NCBI RefSeq assembly: GCF_001613325.1
Contig: NZ_BDCD01000047.1
Location: 1-59,902 of the forward strand
Direction of reading: 5' to 3'
Length of the DNA: 59,902 nucleotides
Source: Nocardia yamanashiensis NBRC 100130
GTDB taxonomy: Bacteria; Actinomycetota; Actinomycetes; Mycobacteriales; Mycobacteriaceae
In this document: piece after piece, positions 51,251 through 59,509 of the stretch
Layout of the letters: every line of letters starts with the position of its first letter
Numbering within the stretch: the stretch's first letter is position 1
Notes under the pieces: generated by a model
What the model saw: the letters and a program-made list of their open reading frames with translations, nothing else
The model's database searches: none
Told to the model about the DNA's origin: nothing
Translations under genes and position numbers: made by a program

Positions 51251-53887
51251 ATGACGGAAGCACACGATCTCGAATTCCTGGAAAGACGGTGGAATTCACT
51301 GTCCGATGACGCGGGAATTCCACGCCTGGCATTCGCGCCGATTCCCCGGCGGGATCTGCTGGATGAGCTGGACGCGGTGGCGGAAACCCCGGATGGCAGT
51401 GTGCTGCTTGTTCGCTCGCCGGTCGGAACCGGGAAAACCGCGGTACTGGCGCAATGGGCGGCGCGTGCTCGGCGGCAGCGCGGTGCGCGTCGGCGGGTCG
51501 CCTGGCTCACGGTGGATCAGCAGTCGCCGGCGACGCTCTGGCAGCAGCTGCGTACCCGGCTGGGGTTCGTGAATCCCGCGCACGGTCCGTTCGACACGCC
51601 GCTCGCGGCTGCGGACGCACTCGCCGGGGCCTTGGCCGAATGCGGGGAGCGGGCCCTGATCGTCCTCGACGATGCGCATCTGATCACCGACCCGCCGACG
51701 CTGGCCGCCGTCGAACACTTGCTGTTGCACGCGCCGCCGACCGTCATGATCGTGGTGGCCGGGCGCTTCGAACCGCCCATCCGCTGGCATCTGCTGGAAC
51801 TGTCCGCGCGGCTGCGGCGCTGGGGCGCGATCGATCTGGCGTTCTCGGCCGCCGAAACCCGGCGGCTGTGCGGCGATCAGGGCTGCGAACTCGCGGACGC
51901 CGAACTGGCCACACTGCTGGAGCTCACCCGCGGCTGGCCCGCGCTGGTCCGGCTGTCCGCCGTGTATCTGACTGCGCGGCAGGACGATTCGGCCGCCGCG
52001 CTCACCGCCCTGGCCCGGCTGCCTGCCTCGATCGCGGACCTGCTGGCCGCCGAGCTGATCGACACCCTGTCCCCGGACCTGCGCATGTTCCTCACCTACA
52101 CCAGCGTCCCGGCCGAATTCACCGAACAGCTCGCCGACGAACTGGTCGGCGGCGGGGCCGGGCATCGGCTCCAGGAACTGGAACGGTCGAACTTTCCGCT
52201 CACCTCGGTGGTGCGCGGCACCGAGATCCGGTTCGCCTACCACCCGATGCTGCGCGCCTACTTCCGCGCCGAACTCGACCGGCTCGGCCCGGACCTGGCG
52301 GCGGAACTGCATCTGCGGACCTCACTGCACCTGCAATCCACGCGGGAACCGGAGGCCGCGCTGCCGCATGTGCTCGCCATGCCGAATCGGCAACCGCTGC
52401 TGGCATTCCTGCGCGAGCACGCGCTGCACCTGACCATCAGCGGGCACGGCGCCAGCCTGTTCGAAGCGCTGACGGCCATCGATCCGGCGCTGCCCGCGGA
52501 TCCGTATCTGCGGTGGCTGCGCGTGGTCGACGCCCTGGTCCACGGTGACACCGGCGCGGCGCGCGCCCATTTCGAGGCCATGCGCGAGCGCCCGGACGAT
52601 CAGGAATCCCTCGCGAGCGCCGAAATGCGCACCGCCCTGGCCGCCGCGGTCACCTGCGAGCTGGCGGTGACCACGGGACTCGCCCTGGACGACCGATTCG
52701 TCGCCGACGCCCTGCCCGCCACCGGGCATGCCGATCTCGATGGGTACGCGCGCATCGAGACCGCCACCGCCCTGGTCGTGCGCGGCGATCTCGCGGCGGG
52801 GGAGGAGCGGCTGCGGCAGGGCCTGGCGGTGGCCGAGCTGAGCGCGCAACCGCGGTTGCGCGTGCGCGCCCTCACCCGGCTCAGCGTGTCCGCGGCCCTC
52901 GCGGGCGCCGTCACCACCACCCGGCAGCGCGCCGAGCACGCGCTCGAACTGGCGCGCACGCACGCGCTGCTCGACACCCCGGAAGCCGTGCAGGCCACCG
53001 CCCTCGCCGCCTTCGGCGCCTACGTGCAGGGCGATCCGGCCGAAAACGAGGCCATCGCACGGACTCTCGCCGAACACACGCTGCTGGACGGCTCGCTCGG
53101 CGCGACCGGCGGCTGGCAGGCCCATCTGATCGGCAGCCTGGTCGCCTTCGACACCGCCGACAACAAGATCGAAGCGGCGGATCGCCTGCGGCACAGCTTC
53201 GTTCGCGTCCTGGACACCAGCCCGGTCCCGGCCACCAGCGCCGGGCTCATCGCCCTGGTGGTGTGGCCGCTGCTGCGCGTGCGCGAAACCTACGAGGCGC
53301 AACTGCTGATCGAACAGAGCCGCACCGCACTCGGCGATTCCCCCGAAATCGCCATTGCCCGAGCCGCTCTCGCCGAAACCGCGCACCGCTCGCGCGGCGT
53401 GCTCGAACTCGTCGACCCGGTCCTGGCGGAGGAGGTGCCGCTGCATCCGGTGCATCGGGTGACCGCCTGGCTACTGCACGCGGCCGCCCATCACGCCCTC
53501 GACGATGTCACCCGCGCCCGCGACGGCGTGGAGCACGGCCTGCGGCAGGCCGCCGCCGAACGCATCGCCCGCCCCTTCCTGGAAGTGCCCGGCGCCCTGA
53601 CCCTGCTGGACCGCTTCACCGGCAGCTTCGGCCGCTACGACGCCTTCGCCACCCGCCTGCGCCACCACCCCCTGGCCCGCCGCCGCACCGGCCACTCGAC
53701 CCTGACCGGCACCGAACTGAAAGTGCTGCGCCAGTTGCCCTCTGGCCGCACCATGCAGCAGATCGCCGACGACCTCGGCGTCTCGATCAACACCGTCAAA
53801 ACCCACCTGCGCGCCATCTACGCCAAACTCGGCACCAACTCGCGCGTGGCGGTCCTCGGCGCCGCCCGCAGCAGCGGACTGCTCTGA
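51251..53887 (+). CDS. Large STAND-type LuxR-family regulator (MalT-like)
   Basis: About 878 residues. An N-terminal P-loop SPVGTGKT (56-63) and Walker B LIVLDDAHLI mark a STAND ATPase; a long alpha-helical TPR-like region follows; and the C-terminus is a LuxR helix-turn-helix, LTGTELKVLRQLPSGRTMQQIADDLG, then VSINTVKTHLRAIYAKLG. MalT-type proteins switch on when a ligand and ATP bind. The gene is divergent from the small-protein/PLDc_N pair, which may be among its targets. Signal and targets are unknown. Confidence 0.92.
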   Translation: MTEAHDLEFLERRWNSLSDDAGIPRLAFAPIPRRDLLDELDAVAETPDGSVLLVRSPVGTGKTAVLAQWAARARRQRGARRRVAWLTVDQQSPATLWQQLRTRLGFVNPAHGPFDTPLAAADALAGALAECGERALIVLDDAHLITDPPTLAAVEHLLLHAPPTVMIVVAGRFEPPIRWHLLELSARLRRWGAIDLAFSAAETRRLCGDQGCELADAELATLLELTRGWPALVRLSAVYLTARQDDSAAALTALARLPASIADLLAAELIDTLSPDLRMFLTYTSVPAEFTEQLADELVGGGAGHRLQELERSNFPLTSVVRGTEIRFAYHPMLRAYFRAELDRLGPDLAAELHLRTSLHLQSTREPEAALPHVLAMPNRQPLLAFLREHALHLTISGHGASLFEALTAIDPALPADPYLRWLRVVDALVHGDTGAARAHFEAMRERPDDQESLASAEMRTALAAAVTCELAVTTGLALDDRFVADALPATGHADLDGYARIETATALVVRGDLAAGEERLRQGLAVAELSAQPRLRVRALTRLSVSAALAGAVTTTRQRAEHALELARTHALLDTPEAVQATALAAFGAYVQGDPAENEAIARTLAEHTLLDGSLGATGGWQAHLIGSLVAFDTADNKIEAADRLRHSFVRVLDTSPVPATSAGLIALVVWPLLRVRETYEAQLLIEQSRTALGDSPEIAIARAALAETAHRSRGVLELVDPVLAEEVPLHPVHRVTAWLLHAAAHHALDDVTRARDGVEHGLRQAAAERIARPFLEVPGALTLLDRFTGSFGRYDAFATRLRHHPLARRRTGHSTLTGTELKVLRQLPSGRTMQQIADDLGVSINTVKTHLRAIYAKLGTNSRVAVLGAARSSGLL

Positions 53888-53962
53888 ACCTGACGCCCGC
53901 GAAAACCTCTGCCTCGCTGTGGATTTCACGTGGCAGCCGATTCCGCGGTCGGTGATCGCGGG

Positions 53963-54346
53963 CTAGGTCGCGTCGAGCACGCTCACTGCGACGCCATAGG
54001 GCAGGAAGCGGACGCGGCGCGTGGCGTCGGTATTGTCGCGATGGGCGCGCAGGGCTTCGAGTTCGTTGGGGAAGACCTGATCCACCCGGGCGCTGCCGTC
54101 GGCGTCGAGGGTGTAGATGGCCCAGACTCCGCTGCCGGATTCACCGGCGGTATCGCCTTCCGGTTTGGCCGTTCTGGGGCTTTCGGGCTGGGTGAACTGG
54201 GTGAGCAGACCGGCCAGGGTGTTGAGGCTGGTGCGGTCCACGTACTGGGCGGCCTTGCCGAGCAGGTCACGCATTTCGATGCCCGCCTCGCGCAGGGCGC
54301 GTTCGAAGTCCTCGGGGTCGATCCCGAACGGTCCGTTGGTTGCCAT
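53963..54346 (-). CDS. Hypothetical protein
   Basis: About 127 residues, soluble and acidic. MATNGPFGIDPEDFERALREAG and the end GVWAIYTLDADGSARVDQVF, with RVRFLPYGVAVSVLDAT, suggest a small two-part domain I cannot name. GGGAGAA precedes the ATG. It converges with the LuxR gene and is divergent from the XRE gene. Confidence 0.65.
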   Translation of the reverse strand: MATNGPFGIDPEDFERALREAGIEMRDLLGKAAQYVDRTSLNTLAGLLTQFTQPESPRTAKPEGDTAGESGSGVWAIYTLDADGSARVDQVFPNELEALRAHRDNTDATRRVRFLPYGVAVSVLDAT

Positions 54347-54557
54347 CGCATCTTCTCCCGCAACTGATTCGGCGCTACCGACCAGTGTCCTCGCGGGAGC
54401 CGAGCCGCGCCACGACGAGTGGAAACGGGGTGGGCGGTCGTCCGGATCGGTCGGCGTGGCGCGCCGACACTCGGGCATGATCGAGGATTCTCGCGAACTT
54501 GTGGCAACCTATCCGGTGCTTCAGCGAAGGCTGGGATTGTGGATCGAGGAGCGGTGT

Positions 54558-54989
54558 ATGGCGAAAATGGGTAGGCGGAAGCGGTCCAGGCTCATCACGC
54601 AGGGGCTGCTGACTTCCGGCAAGACGCGGCCGCAGGAGGCCGTGCGGGCGCAGCCGGAACCGGTCGTGGCGCAGGCGGAACCGGTCGCGGCGGCGGCCCC
54701 GGCGGCCGCACCCGCGCAGGCCGCCGCGGCGGTCGCGGGAGAGCCGGACATCAAGGCGCTGTCCGAGCGTGTGAAGGCGCGGCGGAAGGAAAACGGCTGG
54801 ACGCAGGCCGATGTGGCGCGCAAGGGCGGTCCGGCCGCCGGCGCCGTCAGCCAGATCGAACGCTGCCTGATGGAATCCCCGGCCGAGGACGTGCTGGCCA
54901 AGCTGGACACCGCACTGGAATGGCCGGCGGGCACCGCCGAGGGCATTCTGCGCGGTGCGGAGTCCGAGCTGGTCGGCGCCGCGGGCTGA
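54558..54989 (+). CDS. XRE helix-turn-helix protein with Ala/Pro-rich N-terminus
   Basis: About 143 residues. A basic start (MAKMGRRKRSR) leads into a 45-residue Ala/Pro/Val/Glu linker (AQPEPVVAQAEPVAAAAP and beyond). The C-terminal XRE-type helix-turn-helix is LSERVKARRKENGWTQADVARKGGPAAGAVSQIE. GAGGAG precedes the ATG. It is probably a small DNA-binding protein. A terminator follows. Confidence 0.8.
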   Translation: MAKMGRRKRSRLITQGLLTSGKTRPQEAVRAQPEPVVAQAEPVAAAAPAAAPAQAAAAVAGEPDIKALSERVKARRKENGWTQADVARKGGPAAGAVSQIERCLMESPAEDVLAKLDTALEWPAGTAEGILRGAESELVGAAG

Positions 54990-55001
54990 GCGGTGAGGGC
55001 C

Positions 55002-55031
55002 AGGCCCCGGCCGGAATTCCGGTCGGGGCCT
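55002..55031. terminator. Terminator between XRE gene and SDR gene
   Basis: AGGCCCCGGCCGG and CCGGTCGGGGCCT pair over 13 positions with one G-T and a loop AATT. It stands between convergent genes and probably works in both directions, though no T-run is present. Confidence 0.7.
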
Positions 55032-55054
55032 CGGGTATTGCCGCGGTCGAATTG

Positions 55055-55837
55055 CTACGTGTGTGCCGCACCGTCGATGCGGATCTCGGTGCCGCTGATG
55101 AACCGGCCGTCGTCGGACACCAGCATGGCGATGACGCCCGCCACGTTCTCCGGCCCGGCCAGTTCCTCCGGATTGTCCTGCGGCAGTACGGCGATCAGCC
55201 GGCCGAACAGCGACCAGTCCGAATCCTGCGGCAGATAGCCGGGAGTGGCGTCGGTGATGCCGGACTTGATGCCGCCGGGCGCGACGCTGACCGCGCGCAG
55301 CCCCTGCTTGCCGTACTCCAGGGCCAGTACATGGGTCAGCGTCTGCACGCCGCCCTTGCTCGCCGAGTACGCGGCCATGTACGGGTGCGCGAAATTGGCC
55401 GAGGTGGAAGAGAAATTGACGACCGTGCTGCGCGGGTTGGCCAGCAGCGCGGGCAGCGCCTCGCGGATCACCAGGAACGTGCCGGTGAGGTTGACATTGA
55501 TGATCTGATTCCACAGATCCAGGGACGTCTCGTGGGTGTGCGCCGCGCGCAGGATGCCCGCCGCGTTCACCAATGCGTCCAGCCCGCCGAGCGATTCGAC
55601 GGCGCTCGCCACGCCCGCGACCACGTCGGACTCCGAGCCGATGTTCATTTCGAGGGTGGTCAGCCGGCCGTCGGTGCCCGCCTCGGCGGCCTGCTTGCGG
55701 GTCAGTTCCAGGCCCTCGGCATTGACGTCCGCGCCGGCGACGATCGCGCCCTCGGACAGCAGACGGAGAACGGTGGCCTGGCCGATGCCGGATCCGGCGC
55801 CGGTGACCAGAATGCGGCGCTGCTCGAGACGGTTCAT
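55055..55837 (-). CDS. SDR-family oxidoreductase
   Basis: About 260 residues of the classical short-chain dehydrogenase type: nucleotide motif TGAGSGIG, NAAG (in LVNAAGIL), catalytic Ser (NFSSTSANF) and YSASK with Tyr and Lys. The acidic residue after the second strand (GADVN) suggests NAD(H) preference. It resembles 3-oxoacyl-reductase-like enzymes, but the substrate is unknown. It is divergent from a TetR gene with a clear operator between them. Confidence 0.93.
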   Translation of the reverse strand: MNRLEQRRILVTGAGSGIGQATVLRLLSEGAIVAGADVNAEGLELTRKQAAEAGTDGRLTTLEMNIGSESDVVAGVASAVESLGGLDALVNAAGILRAAHTHETSLDLWNQIINVNLTGTFLVIREALPALLANPRSTVVNFSSTSANFAHPYMAAYSASKGGVQTLTHVLALEYGKQGLRAVSVAPGGIKSGITDATPGYLPQDSDWSLFGRLIAVLPQDNPEELAGPENVAGVIAMLVSDDGRFISGTEIRIDGAAHT

Positions 55838-55878
55838 GGATCTCTTCCTGATCGGTGGAACTAGTTAATGACACAGTA

Positions 55879-55892
55879 TGCCAAAAATGGCA
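55879..55892. promoter_or_regulatory. TetR-type operator between SDR and TetR genes
   Basis: TGCCA-AAAA-TGGCA is a perfect 5-bp inverted repeat, 41 bases before the TetR GTG and 41 bases before the SDR ATG. A second half-related dyad TGGC-N7-GCCA follows at once (55888-55902). Confidence 0.65.
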
Positions 55893-55933
55893 CGGCGCGC
55901 CATGAAATCTTTCGGCCTCGGTAAGGTGCCCGG

Positions 55934-56551
55934 GTGAGCAGCGAGCGAAATCGCGCCGGGCGGCCGGCGCTCAGCGAGACCCGCCGCGCCGCCACCCGCC
56001 GCGAAGTGGCGATGGTCGCGGCGCACCTGTTCATCGAAAACGGCTATGCCGCAACGACGGTCGAGGAGATCGCGGCCGCCGCCGGGATGGGATTGCGTAC
56101 TTTCTACCGCTATTTCGCGGGCAAGGAGGATGTGGTCGCGCCGCTGCTGGCCATCGGCACCCAGGCCTGGGCGGACGAACTGGCCGCCTGCCCGCCCGAA
56201 CTCCCGCTGCGCGAGGCCCTGAGCCGGTCCTACCGCGCCGCCACCGCGGGCACCCTGGCCGCCGAGGGCATCGCCGAAACCCGGCTGCGCCCGCTGGTCC
56301 GGGCCGCCACCCAGCTGCCCGCGCTGCGCGCCACCTGGCTGCGCGTCCAGCACGATTGCGAAACCCAGCTCATTCCCATCATCGCGGCCCGTACCGGCCG
56401 GCCCGCCGACGATCTCGATGTCGCGCTCGCCGCCGCCATGGCCAATACCGCGGTCCGGCTGGCGACCGAATTGTGGGCGGCCGCCGATACGCCGAACTCC
56501 GCCGCCGACGTGGTCGACGCCTGCCTGGCCCGGATCACCTCGGCCTGGTGA
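55934..56551 (+). CDS. TetR-family regulator
   Basis: About 205 residues. The helix-turn-helix is TTVEEIAAAAGMGLRTFYRYFAGKEDVVAPLL, with an all-helical C-terminal ligand domain. It starts with GTG. Divergent orientation and the symmetric TGCCA-N4-TGGCA site midway between the starts indicate control of the SDR gene and of itself. Confidence 0.93.
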   Translation: MSSERNRAGRPALSETRRAATRREVAMVAAHLFIENGYAATTVEEIAAAAGMGLRTFYRYFAGKEDVVAPLLAIGTQAWADELAACPPELPLREALSRSYRAATAGTLAAEGIAETRLRPLVRAATQLPALRATWLRVQHDCETQLIPIIAARTGRPADDLDVALAAAMANTAVRLATELWAAADTPNSAADVVDACLARITSAW

Positions 56552-56744
56552 ACCCCGTCACGCGCCGGCGGCGGCTACCACGGGCAATCCGCGCGCACCG
56601 GCACGCCGGAGGTGTGAACCGGACCGATAACGGGCACCCCTTGGGCAGGGTTGAGCAGTCTGCCCAGTCTCGCGCTTGATCTACGAGGCGATTCGTCGGC
56701 GCACCGCCGTTGCGGGCGCCACGCTATGGGCCGAGGTCCTGATC

Positions 56745-57056
56745 ATGACCGAATTCCGATCCGCCAGCCGGGTGACCGGCAATGGCGCCACCCCCACCTG
56801 CGCTATCGCCGGTGATATCGATATCCGGACCGTCGACGAGTTCCGGGCGGCGCTCGCCGTCGCCCTGCGCTCCGGCGAACCTGCCATCATCGATCTGTCC
56901 CGGATCACCTTCTTCGGCGTCGCGGGCCTGCGCGCGCTGGTGGACGCGCGCGATTACGCCGCCGCGCACAATATCTCGCTGTGGATCATCGGCTCGCACT
57001 GTGTCGAGCGGCTGCTCGCCGTCGCGGGCCTGTCCGATGATTTCGGCATGCTGTGA
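56745..57056 (+). CDS. STAS-domain (anti-sigma antagonist-like) protein without the phospho-serine
   Basis: About 103 residues with a STAS fold: CAIAGDIDIRTVDEFRAAL, then IIDLSRITFFGVAGLRALVDA. In anti-sigma antagonists the loop reads D-S-S-G, with the first Ser phosphorylated by an RsbW/SpoIIAB-type kinase. Here it is G58-V59-A60-G61, so the acceptor is missing. It could bind an anti-sigma factor permanently or have another partner. The 3' end overlaps the sigma gene tail to tail by 71 bases. No kinase gene is near. Confidence 0.85.
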   Translation: MTEFRSASRVTGNGATPTCAIAGDIDIRTVDEFRAALAVALRSGEPAIIDLSRITFFGVAGLRALVDARDYAAAHNISLWIIGSHCVERLLAVAGLSDDFGML

Positions 57057-57885
57057 CCGGGGCCGGAGCGGGCTCGAGCGCCCGCTCCCGCAGCTCGCGC
57101 AGCACCCGGGCCAGGATGCGCGAGATCTGCATCTGCGAAATACCCAGCACCGCAGCGATTTCCGTCTGCGTCTTGTCCTGGCCGTAGCGCATGACCAGGA
57201 CGGCGCGTTCGCGCTCGGGCAGCTCCGCCAGCAGCGGCCCGGCGGTGATCGAGTCCTCGATCAGGTCGTAGCCGGGGTCCGCGGCCGCCAGACCGTCCAC
57301 CGGCGCCAGGGGCTTGTCGCCCTCGTCGTCGAAAGCCGCTCGGGTGTCCAGGGATTCGGTGGTGTAGCTGTTCGCGGCGATGAGCGCCTGGGTGATCTCG
57401 GTCAGCTCCGCGCCGGTCGCCTCGGCCAGTTCGCGCGCGGTGGGCTGCCGGCCAAGCCGCTGCGACAGATCGGGGATGACGGTGGTCAGCCGCTGCTGTA
57501 GTTCCTTGAGCCGCCGCGGCACTCGCACCGCCCAGGTGCTGTCGCGGAAGTAGCGTTTGACCTCGCCCATGATGGTCGGAATGGCGTACGCCAGGAAGGT
57601 CGCGCCATTGCCGGGATCGAACCGGTCGACCGCCAGCACCACGCCGACCGCCGCGATCTGGTTCAGATCCTCGAAGTCCACCCCGCGTCCGGCATAACGG
57701 CGCGCGATGTGCTCACCGAGCGGCAGGCAGCGGCCGATGACCTCGTTCCGCAAGCGCGCGTACTCGGCGCTGTCGGCGTCCAGACCTGCGAGCTTGTCCA
57801 GCCAGGGCTCGATATTGTCGTACGAATCGCCGCCGCGGCGGCGTCCGCTCGCAGGTCCGGGCCGGGCTTCGGGTTCACTGGGCAT
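56986..57885 (-). CDS. sigF: SigF/SigB-like group 3 sigma-70 factor
   Basis: About 299 residues. Region 2 (RYAGRGVDFEDLNQIAAVGVVLAVDRFDPGNG, in part, and AYAIPTIMGEVKRYFRDSTWAVRVPRRLKEL, in part), region 3 (ARELAEATGAELTEITQAL) and region 4 (LPERERAVLVMRYGQDKTQTEIAAVLGISQMQISRIL, in part) match the stress/sporulation sigma family. Its own promoter at 57931-57955 carries GTTT-N15-GGGTAT, the sequence this family recognises, so positive autoregulation is likely. A basic C-terminal tail of about 19 residues (RNHRTGPRRRAAARHSASR) extends past region 4 and is encoded over the STAS gene. No RsbW-type anti-sigma is adjacent. Confidence 0.92.
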   Translation of the reverse strand: MPSEPEARPGPASGRRRGGDSYDNIEPWLDKLAGLDADSAEYARLRNEVIGRCLPLGEHIARRYAGRGVDFEDLNQIAAVGVVLAVDRFDPGNGATFLAYAIPTIMGEVKRYFRDSTWAVRVPRRLKELQQRLTTVIPDLSQRLGRQPTARELAEATGAELTEITQALIAANSYTTESLDTRAAFDDEGDKPLAPVDGLAAADPGYDLIEDSITAGPLLAELPERERAVLVMRYGQDKTQTEIAAVLGISQMQISRILARVLRELRERALEPAPAPVTACRNHRTGPRRRAAARHSASR

Positions 57886-57930
57886 GTCTACTTCCTCAAC
57901 CGTGGCAATGAAATTCGCGTACTGCGGCCG

Positions 57931-57955
57931 ATACCCAGTAGTTACGGAAGAAAAC
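57931..57955 (-). promoter_or_regulatory. SigF/SigB-type promoter of the sigma gene
   Basis: On the minus strand, GTTT (57955-57952), 15 bases, then GGGTAT (57936-57931), about 45 bases before the sigma ATG. It matches the group 3 sigma consensus exactly. Confidence 0.75.
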
Positions 57956-57968
57956 CCGCCGCGTCCGC

Positions 57969-58298
57969 TCAGTCCTTGCCGAGCGCGTGCGCGAGCTGGG
58001 ATTTCGTCATCTTGGACCGGCCTTCGATATTGCGCTGGCGGGCCTCGTTGTAGAGCTGATCGCGGGTCAGGCCCTTGGGTCCGCGCCGCCCGGAGCGCTG
58101 TCCGCCCCGCTGCTGCGGCGACTTGTCCTGCACCGAGCTGCGGCTGGCGGTCTTGGTCTGCCCCGCCTGGGCCCGGTTCTTGTTCACCGTCCGCGCCGCG
58201 ATCTCCTCGGCGCGGTCGGTGCTCTCGCCGCGCTCCTTGGCCGAATCCTTGATGTGCTGGTACTGCCGCTCCTGCTTCCGCGTCCATTCCTTCGGCAT
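57969..58298 (-). CDS. Small basic protein with Rho-N/SAP-like C-terminus
   Basis: About 109 residues, very rich in Lys, Arg, Gln and Ser. It begins MPKEWTRKQERQYQHIKDSA and ends with LTRDQLYNEARQRNIEGRSKMTKSQLAHAL, a Rho-N/SAP-like helix-extended-helix that usually binds nucleic acid. Similar genes are annotated as plasmid stabilisation or ChaB-like proteins. A perfect AGGAGG lies before the ATG. Its promoter carries GTTT-N15-GGGTA, so it should belong to the SigF/SigB-type regulon. Confidence 0.85.
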   Translation of the reverse strand: MPKEWTRKQERQYQHIKDSAKERGESTDRAEEIAARTVNKNRAQAGQTKTASRSSVQDKSPQQRGGQRSGRRGPKGLTRDQLYNEARQRNIEGRSKMTKSQLAHALGKD

Positions 58299-58336
58299 GG
58301 CGTGCCTCCTGATGGTTGTGCCGGATATCGCGGCGG

Positions 58337-58360
58337 TACCCGCCGCACGGCCCGGCAAAC
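58337..58360 (-). promoter_or_regulatory. SigF/SigB-type promoter of the small basic protein
   Basis: On the minus strand, GTTT (58360-58357), 15 bases, then GGGTA (58341-58337), 39 bases before the ATG. It is the same spacing as in the sigma gene promoter. Confidence 0.7.
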
Positions 58361-58388
58361 TCGCAGCCATACGGCCCGGAAAACCCGA

Positions 58389-58413
58389 GTTTCCGCCGGT
58401 CACGGGCGGGTAT
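58389..58413 (+). promoter_or_regulatory. SigF/SigB-type promoter of the BrkB gene
   Basis: GTTT (58389-58392), 15 bases, GGGTAT (58408-58413), 25 bases before the ATG. It lies back to back with the promoter on the other strand. Confidence 0.72.
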
Positions 58414-58438
58414 GCCGGGGAAGCGCGGAGGTGGGCCC

Positions 58439-59374
58439 ATGGTACGGCGACGGATAACCGGTCCGACGGAGCTGCCCGGGCGGCGCTGGGGCGAAGTGGC
58501 GAAGCGGGTCCTGCTCGCGGTCTGGACGAACCGGCTCACCGATTGGGCGGCGGCGCTGACGTATTACAGCGTGCTGTCGCTGTTCCCGGCGCTGCTGGTG
58601 CTGATCGCGGTGCTCGGGCTGCTCGGTCCCGGCGCGACCGATTCGCTGATCGCCACGGTGCGCGAGATCGGTCCGGGCAACGGGACCGCGCTCGTGGTGG
58701 ACGGCATCGAACGCTTACAGGATGCCCGATCCTATTCCGGCCCAATGGCATTCGTCGGGCTCGGCACCGCCGTATGGACCTCGTCCGGGTACATCGGCGC
58801 GTTCATCCGGGCCGCGAATTCGCTGTACGAGGTGGACGAGGGGCGCTCGATCTGGAAGACGCTGCCGCTGCAGCTCGGACTCACCCTCGCGACGGTGTCG
58901 GTCGTCGCGGTCTCGGCGGTGGGCGTGCTGTTCACCGGGCGGCTGGCGGCGCGCGCGGGGGAGTGGCTCGGGGCGGGGGATACCGCGGTGCGATTGTGGG
59001 GCTTGCTGAAATGGCCGGTGCTGGCCCTGCTGGTGAGCCTGGTGTGCGCGCTGCTGTATTGGGCGGCGCCGAACGTGCGGCAGCCCGGATTTCGCTGGCT
59101 CACCCCGGGCAGTGCGCTCGCGGTGCTGCTGTGGGCCGCGGCGTCGGCCGGATTCACCGTGTACGTGACGCATTTCGGGTCCTTCAACCAGGTGTACGGG
59201 TCGCTGGGCGGTGCGGTGGTCTTCCTGATCTGGTTGTGGCTGACGAATCTCGCGGTCCTGCTCGGTGCGGCCTTCGACGCCGAGCTGGTGCGTGGCCGCG
59301 GCATCGAGGAAGGACAGGACGCCGACCAGCCGCCGTTCCTGCCGCCGCGCGACGATCCGGACGAGACGGATTAG
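58439..59374 (+). CDS. YihY/BrkB-family inner membrane protein
   Basis: About 311 residues with six membrane helices. LTYYSVLSLFPALLVLIAVLG, SSGYIGAFIRAANSLYEV and GSLGGAVVFLIWLWLTNLAVLLGAAFDAEL are the YihY/BrkB blocks (the last is longer than usual in Trp/Leu content). GGAGG precedes the ATG. It is in the same GTTT-N15-GGGTAT-controlled group as the sigma gene, so it may be an envelope stress protein. The acidic tail (GQDADQPPFLPPRDDPDETD) is typical of actinobacterial members. Confidence 0.92.
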   Translation: MVRRRITGPTELPGRRWGEVAKRVLLAVWTNRLTDWAAALTYYSVLSLFPALLVLIAVLGLLGPGATDSLIATVREIGPGNGTALVVDGIERLQDARSYSGPMAFVGLGTAVWTSSGYIGAFIRAANSLYEVDEGRSIWKTLPLQLGLTLATVSVVAVSAVGVLFTGRLAARAGEWLGAGDTAVRLWGLLKWPVLALLVSLVCALLYWAAPNVRQPGFRWLTPGSALAVLLWAAASAGFTVYVTHFGSFNQVYGSLGGAVVFLIWLWLTNLAVLLGAAFDAELVRGRGIEEGQDADQPPFLPPRDDPDETD

Positions 59375-59509
59375 GACGTGCGGGCGGCGCGTCATGCAAT
59401 CCGGGGCCGCCGTGTGGTCTTCGCGCCGTGGCGCGCGAGGTCGTGCCCCGGCTGTTAGCGTCTGCGCTGATCGGAGTCCGGTTCGGGTGTGAGGTGAGGG
59501 AGTGCGGGT

